A stretch of 43,155 nucleotides of DNA from an uncultured Muribaculaceae bacterium (GTDB taxonomy: Bacteria; Bacteroidota; Bacteroidia; Bacteroidales; Muribaculaceae). The notes under the pieces are model-generated. The model did not search any database, was not told the DNA's origin, and saw only the letters and a list, made by a program, of their open reading frames with translations. The number at the start of each line of letters is the position of its first letter. Position 1 is the first letter of the stretch. The stretch lies in contig CANQZG010000026.1 of NCBI GenBank assembly GCA_947628305.1, positions 1 through 43,155 of the forward strand, in the 5' to 3' direction. The position numbers and the translations under genes are program-made. Positions 35,794 to 43,155 of this stretch are shown here, one piece after another.

Positions 35794-35910
35794 ATGAAAG
35801 TAAGAGCATCTGTTAAGAAACGTACTCCTGACAGCAAAATCGTGCGTCGTAAGGGGCGTTTGTACGTAATCAACAAAAAGAATCCTAAATACAAGCAGCG
35901 TCAAGGATAA
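35794..35910 (+). CDS. rpmJ: Ribosomal protein L36 (bL36), zinc-free form
   Basis: A 38-residue protein, [18 protein letters not shown]..., ending YKQRQG. It lacks the zinc-binding cysteines of the C-plus form, with Ser where the first Cys would be near residue 14. It is small enough to be missed by automated ORF calling. It sits 23 bp after infA and 48 bp before rpsM. Confidence 0.95.
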   Translation: MKVRASVKKRTPDSKIVRRKGRLYVINKKNPKYKQRQG

Positions 35911-35921
35911 AATTATTTTAT

Positions 35922-35929
35922 TAATTTTG
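35922..35929 (+). promoter_or_regulatory. Possible internal promoter -7 element before rpsM
   Basis: TAATTTTG in an AT-rich 48-bp gap matches the -7 consensus, but no clear -33 TTG lies at the right distance. It might give separate expression of the alpha-operon genes. Confidence 0.3.
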
Positions 35930-35958
35930 CAAAAAATTTAGTCAACAATAAAATAAAT

Positions 35959-36339
35959 ATGGCAGTAAGAATCGTGGGAGTTGACCTCCCCCAGAACAAA
36001 AGAGGTGAAATCGCCTTGACTTACATCTTCGGTATCGGCCGTAGCTCAGCCAAGAAAATCTTGGAGAAGGCCGGGGTGGATGTAAGCACCAAGGTGCAGG
36101 ACTGGACCGATGCCGAGGCCGCTAAGGTCCGCGAGGTAATCGGTGCCGATTATAAGGTAGAAGGTGACCTCCGCAGTGAAATTCAATTGAACATCAAACG
36201 ACTGATGGATATCGGTTGCTACCGTGGAATCCGTCACCGTAACGGTCTTCCCGTGCGTGGACAGAGCACCAAGAACAACGCCCGTACGCGTAAAGGTCGC
36301 AAGAAAACAGTCGCTAACAAGAAGAAAGCTACTAAATAA
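35959..36339 (+). CDS. rpsM: Ribosomal protein S13 (uS13)
   Basis: A 126-residue head protein touching the P-site t[23 protein letters not shown] and [20 protein letters not shown] are diagnostic. It starts the alpha group and is followed 9 bp later by rpsK. Confidence 0.98.
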   Translation: MAVRIVGVDLPQNKRGEIALTYIFGIGRSSAKKILEKAGVDVSTKVQDWTDAEAAKVREVIGADYKVEGDLRSEIQLNIKRLMDIGCYRGIRHRNGLPVRGQSTKNNARTRKGRKKTVANKKKATK

Positions 36340-36348
36340 TTATAGAAT

Positions 36349-36738
36349 ATGGCAAAAAAGACAGTCGCAGCAAAGAAGAGAAACGTCAAGGTTGATGCCG
36401 CCGGCCAGCTTCACGTTCATTCTTCCTTCAACAACATTATTGTGTGCTTAGCCAATTCCGAAGGCCAGGTGATTTCATGGTCGAGCGCAGGCAAGATGGG
36501 TTTCCGTGGTTCAAAGAAGAACACCCCCTATGCAGCGCAGATGGCGGCGCAGGATTGCGCTAAGGTTGCATACGACCTTGGACTGCGTAAAGTGAAGGCA
36601 TACGTCAAAGGTCCCGGTAACGGTCGTGAATCGGCGATACGTACAGTGCATGGTGCAGGTATAGAGGTAACCGAGATTGTTGACGTTACTCCGCTTCCTC
36701 ACAATGGATGTCGTCCTCCCAAACGCCGTCGCGTATAG
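36349..36738 (+). CDS. rpsK: Ribosomal protein S11 (uS11)
   Basis: A 129-residue platform protein. [19 protein letters not shown] and the C-terminus [12 protein letters not shown] are the family signatures. The usual neighbour rpsD does not follow until 326 bp later. Confidence 0.98.
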   Translation: MAKKTVAAKKRNVKVDAAGQLHVHSSFNNIIVCLANSEGQVISWSSAGKMGFRGSKKNTPYAAQMAAQDCAKVAYDLGLRKVKAYVKGPGNGRESAIRTVHGAGIEVTEIVDVTPLPHNGCRPPKRRRV

Positions 36739-37064
36739 TACCTATCATGGCGTTTTCAGGCGACAGGCTCATAATGATGTCGGCTGCTTGATATTTTAAA
36801 TCTATTTTTATATATCTCTCTTAAATAAATCAATGGACTGTCCCGTAGCCGTTTCCAATTCTGCCGGGAATGGCATAAGGGCGAGGGATAACATAAGTTG
36901 AAACAAATGAGGAAAGCGTCCGATGTGAAATAGACCATAAACTCTATCACCTCTCTATGGTCGCGGCTGCTCCGAGATGTTTTCCGTAAAATTTCAATAC
37001 TTTGTTACAGGATTAGCCCTGAAAAGGCGGCGTCAGTTCCGAAACATTTAAATTAAACTCCAAA
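36739..37064 (+). promoter_or_regulatory. 326-bp structured leader before rpsD, candidate S4-responsive RNA
   Basis: No ORF is credible. GTAGCCG (36845-36851) can pair with CGGCTGC at 36964-36970 or with the identical CGGCTGC at 36781-36787, offering two exclusive folds. Within the larger domain GACCATA (36934-36940) pairs with TATGGTC (36957-36963), and TTCC pairs with GGAA near 36853-36873. S4 regulates its own operon through structured leaders in E. coli and B. subtilis, and I recall an S4 leader candidate described for Bacteroidia. Whether this matches it is untested. Confidence 0.55.
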
Positions 37065-37670
37065 ATGGCTAGATACACAGGTCCTAAGACCAAAATCGCA
37101 CGCAAGTTCGGCGAGCCTATCTTCGGCGAAGACAAGGTGCTCGCCCGTAAAAATTTCCCTCCAGGCCAGCATGGCGCCAACAAGCGTCGCAAGACCTCGG
37201 AGTACGGTGTTCAGCTTCGCGAAAAGCAGAAAGCCAAATACACCTACGGCGTTCTTGAAAAGCAGTTCCACAATCTATTTGAAAAGGCTTCACGCACCAA
37301 AGGTATCACCGGTGAGGTTCTTCTCCAGCTGCTTGAAGGACGTCTCGACAATGTGGTTTACCGTTTAGGCATCGCCCCCACGCGTGCCGCTGCACGTCAG
37401 CTTGTGTTGCACCGTCACATCACTGTCAACGGTCAGGTGGTCAATATCGCGTCCTACGCGGTGAAACCTGGTGACGTTGTCGGCGTTCGTGAAAAATCAA
37501 AGTCTCTCGAAGTTATCGCAGATGCTCTCGCCGGATTCAACCACAGCAAGTATCCTTGGTTGGAATGGGATGAGTCACTTAAGGCGGGCAAGCTGCTGCA
37601 TGTTCCCGCCCGCGAGGATATCCCCGAGAACATCAAAGAACAGCTTATCGTCGAGTTGTATTCTAAATAA
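37065..37670 (+). CDS. rpsD: Ribosomal protein S4 (uS4)
   Basis: A 201-residue 16S assembly-initiator protein with the S4 RNA-binding domain ([21 protein letters not shown]). It lacks zinc cysteines at the N-terminus. It follows a long structured gap and is 17 bp before rpoA. Confidence 0.98.
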   Translation: MARYTGPKTKIARKFGEPIFGEDKVLARKNFPPGQHGANKRRKTSEYGVQLREKQKAKYTYGVLEKQFHNLFEKASRTKGITGEVLLQLLEGRLDNVVYRLGIAPTRAAARQLVLHRHITVNGQVVNIASYAVKPGDVVGVREKSKSLEVIADALAGFNHSKYPWLEWDESLKAGKLLHVPAREDIPENIKEQLIVELYSK

Positions 37671-37687
37671 CAATTAAATTAAGATCC

Positions 37688-38680
37688 ATGGCTATATTAG
37701 CATTCCAGAAACCCGACAAAGTCCTAATGTTGGAAGCCGACAACCGCTTCGGTAAGTTTGAGTTCAAGCCATTGGAACCGGGTTACGGCATCACTATCGG
37801 CAACGCGCTCCGTCGCATACTCCTTTCCTCGCTTGAAGGTTATGCGATTGCGTCAATAAAGATTGACGGCGTGAAGCACGAGTTTGATACCATTCCCGGG
37901 GTAAAGGAGGATGTCACCAACATCATCCTTAACCTCAAGAAGGTTGACCTCAAGCAAATCGTAGAGGACACTGAATTTGAAAAGGCGACCATCACGGTGT
38001 CAGGCAAGGAGGTGTTCAAGGCCGGTGACATTGGCGAGGCTCTTTCAGGATTTGAAGTCCTGAATCCTGACCTTGTAATCTGTCATTTGGATCAGGACGC
38101 AAGTTTCACCATAGAACTTACAATCAACAAGGGGCGCGGCTGGGTTCCGGCCGATGAAAACGATGTCCCCGCCGATGACATCAATGTCTTGGCGATAGAC
38201 TCGATATACACGCCTATAAAGAATGTCAAGTACACGGTTGAGAACTTCCGCGTTGACCAGAAAACCGACTACGACAAGCTCACTCTTGAAATCACCACCA
38301 ACGGTTCAATCCTTCCCAAGGATGCCCTCAAGGAGGCGGCCAAGATACTGATACACCACTTTATGCTTTTCTCTGACGAGAAAATCACGCTTGAGCCAAC
38401 CGAGACTGACCAGAACGAGGAGTTCGATGAAGAAGTCCTTCACATGCGTCAATTGTTGAAGTCCAAGTTGGTAGATATGGACCTTTCAGTCCGTGCGCTC
38501 AATTGCCTGAAATCGGCTGAAGTGGAGACACTTGGAGAACTTGTGGTTTTCAATAAGACCGATTTGCTCAAGTTCCGTAATTTCGGTAAGAAATCGCTTA
38601 CAGAGCTTGACGAGTTGCTTGCCAATCTGAACCTTTCGTTCGGTATGGATATTTCAAAGTATAAATTAGATAAAGAGTAA
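37688..38680 (+). CDS. rpoA: RNA polymerase alpha subunit
   Basis: A 330-residue subunit. The N-terminal assembly domain has [28 protein letters not shown]; the C-terminal domain has [20 protein letters not shown] and ends with [13 protein letters not shown]. The linker is acidic ([13 protein letters not shown]). Length is usual for Bacteroidota. Confidence 0.98.
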   Translation: MAILAFQKPDKVLMLEADNRFGKFEFKPLEPGYGITIGNALRRILLSSLEGYAIASIKIDGVKHEFDTIPGVKEDVTNIILNLKKVDLKQIVEDTEFEKATITVSGKEVFKAGDIGEALSGFEVLNPDLVICHLDQDASFTIELTINKGRGWVPADENDVPADDINVLAIDSIYTPIKNVKYTVENFRVDQKTDYDKLTLEITTNGSILPKDALKEAAKILIHHFMLFSDEKITLEPTETDQNEEFDEEVLHMRQLLKSKLVDMDLSVRALNCLKSAEVETLGELVVFNKTDLLKFRNFGKKSLTELDELLANLNLSFGMDISKYKLDKE

Positions 38681-38688
38681 TCACAACG

Positions 38689-39195
38689 ATGAGACACAAT
38701 AAGAAATTCAACCATCTCGGCCGCAAGAAAGCCCATCGCGATGCGCTCTTGGCTAACATGACAGTGTCGCTTATCATGAAAAAGCGCATTTTCACCACAC
38801 TTGCCAAGGCCAAGGCTCTCCGTATGTATGCCGAACCACTGATAAACCGTGCAAAGGAAGATTCGATGGCAAACCGCCGTCTTGTTTTCTCATACCTCAA
38901 GAATAAATATGCGGTCAGCGAGCTTTTCCGCGAAATCTCACAGAAAATCGCTGAACGCAACGGAGGGTATACCCGCATTCTCAAGACAGGTAACCGTTTG
39001 GGTGACAACGCCCAGATGTGTATGATTGAGCTTGTCGACTACAACGAGGCGATGCTTAAGGAGAAGACAGCTAAGAAGGCAGGTCGCACGCGTCGTTCAC
39101 GCAAGGCTGCCCCCAAGGCTGAAGTCGCTCCCGCTGCTGAAGCACCTGTCGCAGAGGCTTCGGCCGAGGAGAAAGAACTCCCCGCAGCTGAATAA
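38689..39195 (+). CDS. rplQ: Ribosomal protein L17 (bL17)
   Basis: A 168-residue protein. The core ([20 protein letters not shown] to about residue 125) is standard; the last roughly 40 residues are a low-complexity Ala/Glu/Lys tail ([19 protein letters not shown]), common in this phylum. Last gene of the cluster, followed by a long hairpin. Confidence 0.97.
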   Translation: MRHNKKFNHLGRKKAHRDALLANMTVSLIMKKRIFTTLAKAKALRMYAEPLINRAKEDSMANRRLVFSYLKNKYAVSELFREISQKIAERNGGYTRILKTGNRLGDNAQMCMIELVDYNEAMLKEKTAKKAGRTRRSRKAAPKAEVAPAAEAPVAEASAEEKELPAAE

Positions 39196-39215
39196 TATCG
39201 CATAGTCGATTAACT

Positions 39216-39273
39216 TATACAGATATGGCGAGTCCCGGAGACAAATATCTTCGGGACTCGCCATATCTGTATA
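39216..39273 (+). terminator. Long hairpin closing the ribosomal gene cluster
   Basis: Arms of about 22 bp (TATACAGATATGGCGAGTCC from 39216, mirrored to 39273) pair perfectly around a 14-nt loop. The downstream side is A-rich, not T-rich, so it may be a processing or stability hairpin as much as an intrinsic terminator. Confidence 0.7.
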
Positions 39274-39354
39274 AAAGTGTTAATTGTGAAAGTGGATTTC
39301 TTAATACCAAATGAATTTGTTAAATTGCGCTAAAATCAATAATTGATAGCGGCT

Positions 39355-40188
39355 ATGAGGAATCTAATGTACAGGAATTGTATTTACAGGGCAATTGTCT
39401 TGTTGGTGGTTGGTGTCGTAGCTTTGCCGACAATGGCCGCTACAGAGCAACAGTCGCGGTTGAAGGTGATGTTTGAGGCTGCGAACGAGTTGTGCCCGAT
39501 TAGGCTCGGCATGATTGGCTCTCTGAAAGGGATGCATTATGCCGAGGACGGAAACGAGGTGGTTGCCGCCGTGGAGTTGAGCAATGCAGGGAGTCGCGGA
39601 TTGTCGGGCCAGCATGATGACAGTCTGATGAAACGGCAGTTGTTCCTGTCTATGTCAGCACCCAATGCGAAACCGACATGGACGGCTGTCGCTGATGCCG
39701 GTGCGTCTGTCAAATATATCTATTTTTTCACTGATGGCAGGACTTTGGAGGTTAGCCTTACGCCTGACGAGGTGCGTCATGCGGTTGAAAATGACATGAG
39801 TGAAAAGGAGAAATCGCGTATTCAAGCATCAATCTCTATAATGATGGAGAACGCATCATGTCCATCGGGCTCGGCGGGATTGGTGTTGAAAAGCGTGAAA
39901 GAGAAAGACGGTGAAGTCCTCTATCTTCTTGACGTCGATGAGTCATTGCATAATATAGACCTCTTTCAATCTAAAGTTGCGGAACTTAGAGGGAATGTCG
40001 AACGTATTTACAGGACCGATATCAGTGTGAGGAGCCAGTTGAAGTATTTTGTCGGCGCGGGTCTTGGTGTGCATTACATCTATAGAGGGACTGTATCGGG
40101 TAGGGAGGTCGATGTCGTGTTCACGGTTGATGACCTTGCCGATATATTGGGTCTGCTGAGGTCATCGGCACCTTCGATGAAGATATGA
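39355..40188 (+). CDS. Secreted protein of unknown function with an internal duplication
   Basis: A 277-residue protein starting MRNLMYRNC at 39355; a TTG 12 bp upstream is less likely. Residues about 10-29 form a signal peptide ending TMAAT. The mature part appears to be two related halves: a Cys-Pro near the start of each (Cys47 and Cys169), then a closing segment VKYIYFFTDGRTLEVSLTPDEV (119-140) matching VHYIYRGTVSGREVDVVFTVDD (239-260). I recognise no family. It stands alone between the ribosomal cluster and the MITE-like element. Confidence 0.8.
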   Translation: MRNLMYRNCIYRAIVLLVVGVVALPTMAATEQQSRLKVMFEAANELCPIRLGMIGSLKGMHYAEDGNEVVAAVELSNAGSRGLSGQHDDSLMKRQLFLSMSAPNAKPTWTAVADAGASVKYIYFFTDGRTLEVSLTPDEVRHAVENDMSEKEKSRIQASISIMMENASCPSGSAGLVLKSVKEKDGEVLYLLDVDESLHNIDLFQSKVAELRGNVERIYRTDISVRSQLKYFVGAGLGVHYIYRGTVSGREVDVVFTVDDLADILGLLRSSAPSMKI

Positions 40189-40238
40189 CGCAGCCTAATA
40201 ATGAAAAATTTAGTTAATTTAATAGTCGTGTAATGTAA

Positions 40239-40513
40239 GAGATTGTCTAAATTTTATAATCTGAATTTTTAAGAGCTATTTCGGAGGGAATTTTAAAGGA
40301 CGAGCGAGGATAATATTGAAATATTTGACGAGCGAGAACTTTAAAATTGACCCGAAAGAGCCTTGACAATCTCAAAAAAACTAATAAAGCCGGTGTTTTA
40401 CGCGCTTTCCGTCCTTTGACTCGGTCATGATGCCCGCATCACTCCCTCATCAGCATGACGGAAATCATCGTAAAATACCTGTAAAAATTCAATGATAAAA
40501 TTTAGACAATCTC
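40239..40513. mobile_element. 275-bp MITE-like element with 19-bp perfect terminal inverted repeats
   Basis: The ends are GAGATTGTCTAAATTTTAT (40239-40257) and its exact complement (40495-40513). TAA flanks both sides (40236-40238, 40514-40516), consistent with a 3-bp target duplication. Inside is a second imperfect palindrome (GAGCTATTTCGG...CCGAAAGAGCC) around two GACGAGCGAG copies, an internal GACAATCTC copy near 40366, and a hairpin with GTTTTACG/CGTAAAATAC arms near 40396-40480. No transposase is encoded, so it would be mobilised in trans. Confidence 0.75.
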
Positions 40514-40532
40514 TAAAATTTGCGTACCTTTG
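40503..40532 (+). promoter_or_regulatory. Enolase promoter next to the MITE-like element
   Basis: TACCTTTG (40525-40532) is an exact TAnnTTTG -7 element. The -33 position (about 40501-40505) falls within the element's right terminal repeat and reads TTTAG, only a weak match. Transcription should start near 40539, giving a leader of about 58 nt. Confidence 0.6.
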
Positions 40533-40593
40533 TTGCCTGAAAGTAAATCAACGTATATCATATATTTAACTACCTCATAAAACAAATAATTGA

Positions 40594-41889
<1,296 letters not shown>

Positions 41890-41904
41890 TAGCCGATATC
41901 ATAT

Positions 41905-41947
41905 AAAAGAGGAGGGCGTCACTGCAACGGTGACGCCCTCCTCTTTT
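41905..41947. terminator. Strong bidirectional terminator between eno and the DUF1460 gene
   Basis: GAGGGCGTCAC pairs with GTGACGCCCTC around a 7-nt loop, extended by AAAAGAG/CTCTTTTT on the outside. The T-run on the plus side and the A-run on the other let it serve both converging genes. Confidence 0.92.
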
Positions 41948-41962
41948 TGTCTTTGGCGGGGA

Positions 41963-42823
41963 TTATTTCAGGCGTATGATTCTGATGCCGGTGATGTTTT
42001 TTGCTCTCTTTAGGTATTCCGTGAGCGAAAGGTCGTCGATGATGACCTTTCCGGCCGACTGTGAGGCATGTAATAGGCGTGGATGGCCATTCTCGATGAC
42101 TATGAAGCCTAAATGGCTGACATCCAACCCCGGGATTTTAGTGGTGAATGCCACGGCGTCTCCATCTTTCAGCGCGTTTAGGTTTGGTTTGTAGGTGATG
42201 TTGCGGGTCTTGAGGTATGGAAAGCGGTGGGACATGTATCCCCGTTCCACGTCCCTTATCTTGGCCCATTGAGTCGAGTCCTTTAACGCCGGGTATTTAT
42301 CCCTGTTCCTTGACATGAAATCAAGGGTCTTTACTTGATAGGAATTTTGCTCCATCCGGTTGGTTATTTCGGCAAAATTTCCTCGATGGGTGTTGTCTAC
42401 AATCCAGTCGCTTATGTAGTGAAGCCGGGAAGAGTAGCCGTTTAGTTCGCCGTTTCGATATCTTATCCGTTCAAGGTTGTGTATGAAATCGCGCCATGAT
42501 GTGCGATGCTCTCCGGCTGTTATTGCTAACGCGAGCACAGTTTCCACAAATGTTGTGCAATCAAGCTGCTCCAGGTTGACTGTGAGCCGTTCAGGGGAGC
42601 CTTCGAGTGTATGGGGCGCGTATGGAGTCCCGATGAACTGTCGAGCTATAAAACCTACATGTTCTTGGGGCGTAGAGACGGCCTGTTTTTCGGCTTTTAT
42701 TAAAATGTCGGTGATTTTTGTTGTGTCTTGCGTTTCGTTGCTCCATCTTACTTCGCTGGGCAGGATGGCGGATGCGCTAAGTGACGTGGCTGCAATTATT
42801 AATGATGTGATAATTCTTCTCAT
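41963..42823 (-). CDS. DUF1460 family exported protein, amidase-like NlpC/P60-related fold
   Basis: A 286-residue protein with a signal peptide (MRRIITSLIIAATSLSASA). LEQLDCTTFVETVLAL holds the putative catalytic Cys89, and LDVSHLGFIV holds His237, the Cys/His pair expected for this N-acetylmuramoyl-L-alanine amidase-like family; LLHASQSAG (His252) is also conserved. A periplasmic peptidoglycan or peptide amidase activity is likely by family, with the substrate untested. It converges on eno and shares its terminator. Confidence 0.9.
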   Translation of the reverse strand: MRRIITSLIIAATSLSASAILPSEVRWSNETQDTTKITDILIKAEKQAVSTPQEHVGFIARQFIGTPYAPHTLEGSPERLTVNLEQLDCTTFVETVLALAITAGEHRTSWRDFIHNLERIRYRNGELNGYSSRLHYISDWIVDNTHRGNFAEITNRMEQNSYQVKTLDFMSRNRDKYPALKDSTQWAKIRDVERGYMSHRFPYLKTRNITYKPNLNALKDGDAVAFTTKIPGLDVSHLGFIVIENGHPRLLHASQSAGKVIIDDLSLTEYLKRAKNITGIRIIRLK

Positions 42824-42840
42824 GGCGATATGTAATAGTG

Positions 42841-42870
42841 GAAATATAACTAAAAAGACACGGTTGCCAA
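42841..42870 (-). promoter_or_regulatory. Possible promoter of the DUF1460 gene
   Basis: On the minus strand TTG (42868-42870) and TATATTTC (42841-42848) are 19 nt apart; the -7 has one mismatch from TAnnTTTG. A TTAACA/TGTTAA palindrome with a 5-nt spacer (42871-42887) lies just upstream. Confidence 0.4.
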
Positions 42871-42929
42871 TTAACAGTGATTGTTAAACAACCTCTTATT
42901 TGGCTTTGTCGCGAAGTTAGTAAAAATAA

Positions 42930-43054
42930 GTCAGATATAGTTGTCTGCAAAGATGATTTTTGGTTGAACAGTCAGATATGTCTGTAGTATAGTCTATTAT
43001 GGCTTTGGATTGAAGCTTGAGAGGTGGATAGGTGAAATTATTTTGCAAAATAAT
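42930..43054. repeat. Repeats and palindrome upstream of the right-edge promoter
   Basis: GTCAGATATAGTTGTCTG (42930-42947) and GTCAGATATGTCTG (42971-42984) are near-direct repeats differing by a 4-base spacer. ATTATTTTGCAAAATAAT (43037-43054) is a perfect 18-bp palindrome ending 9 bp before the -33 element. No ORF is credible in this stretch. Confidence 0.6.
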
Positions 43055-43063
43055 GTTAAAATA

Positions 43064-43095
43064 TTTGGTTGGTGTCGAGGAAAGGCGTACCTTTG
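43064..43095 (+). promoter_or_regulatory. Strong promoter, probably for a stable RNA beyond the window
   Basis: TTTG (43064-43067) and TACCTTTG (43088-43095) are separated by 20 nt, both exact. The following transcript start (CACTCGCTTTCGGGAAGC) is GC-rich with no start codon and resembles leaders I recall upstream of Bacteroidales rRNA or tRNA operons. The gene itself is not in the window. Confidence 0.65.
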
Positions 43096-43155
43096 CACTC
43101 GCTTTCGGGAAGCACCCCGGCGGGGGAGCGTGAGGCCGAGGGCCGGAGTTAAGAG

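Noticed and set aside
43096-43155. Start of a tRNA or 16S rRNA at the right edge
   Set aside because: The visible 60 bases show no tRNA cloverleaf or recognisable 16S start; only a promoter is supported.

Overview
The window is a Bacteroidota chromosome segment, most likely Bacteroidales and plausibly the Muribaculaceae. The placement rests on a SusC/SusD pair, many promoters with the phylum's TAnnTTTG -7 element and a -33 TTG/TTTG, weak Shine-Dalgarno signals, and protein forms typical of the order (DusB, GIN-domain/DUF2807 protein, DUF1460 protein, Zn-free L36 and S14). The family-level placement is inferred without any database search.

Layout. 1-76 is the end of an IS3-family (IS150-like) insertion sequence that runs off the left edge. 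526-7206 holds a SusC-SusD-lipoprotein operon for outer-membrane nutrient uptake. 7207-8443 has no convincing protein gene; it is packed with palindromic repeats and contains a possible small RNA with its own terminator. 8444-11800 (minus) is a dusB, GIN-domain protein, Wzx-type flippase run. 12077-14892 (plus) is an overlapping glycosyltransferase and LtaS-like phosphotransferase pair. 14879-19245 (minus) carries an M16 peptidase and ychF, a lipoprotein, then hpf and a Xer recombinase. 19461-20213 is an outer-membrane beta-barrel protein.

20230-39273 is the large translation cluster, all on the plus strand: rpsL-rpsG-fusA, the S10 genes, the spc genes with secY, map, infA and rpmJ, and the alpha genes ending rpoA-rplQ. 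It closes with a long hairpin. Most gaps are a few dozen bases or less. Three long ones stand out as likely regulatory RNA: the rpsL leader, the 298-bp rpsN-rpsH gap and the 326-bp rpsK-rpsD gap. After it come a secreted protein with an internal duplication (39355), a MITE-like element (40239-40513), eno, a strong terminator, a convergent DUF1460 protein, and a strong promoter at the right edge that probably serves a stable RNA outside the window.

The coding content is mostly ordinary. The main interest is in noncoding DNA: a mosaic repeat family sharing TCGTAGGGAC ends, which supplies a stop codon to one gene and is interrupted by the IS; nested inverted-repeat elements; a MITE abutting the enolase promoter; candidate ribosomal-protein leader RNAs; and a small RNA candidate. 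A synteny break between hpf and rpsL is also notable, since Bacteroides carries the tuf-to-rpoC block there.
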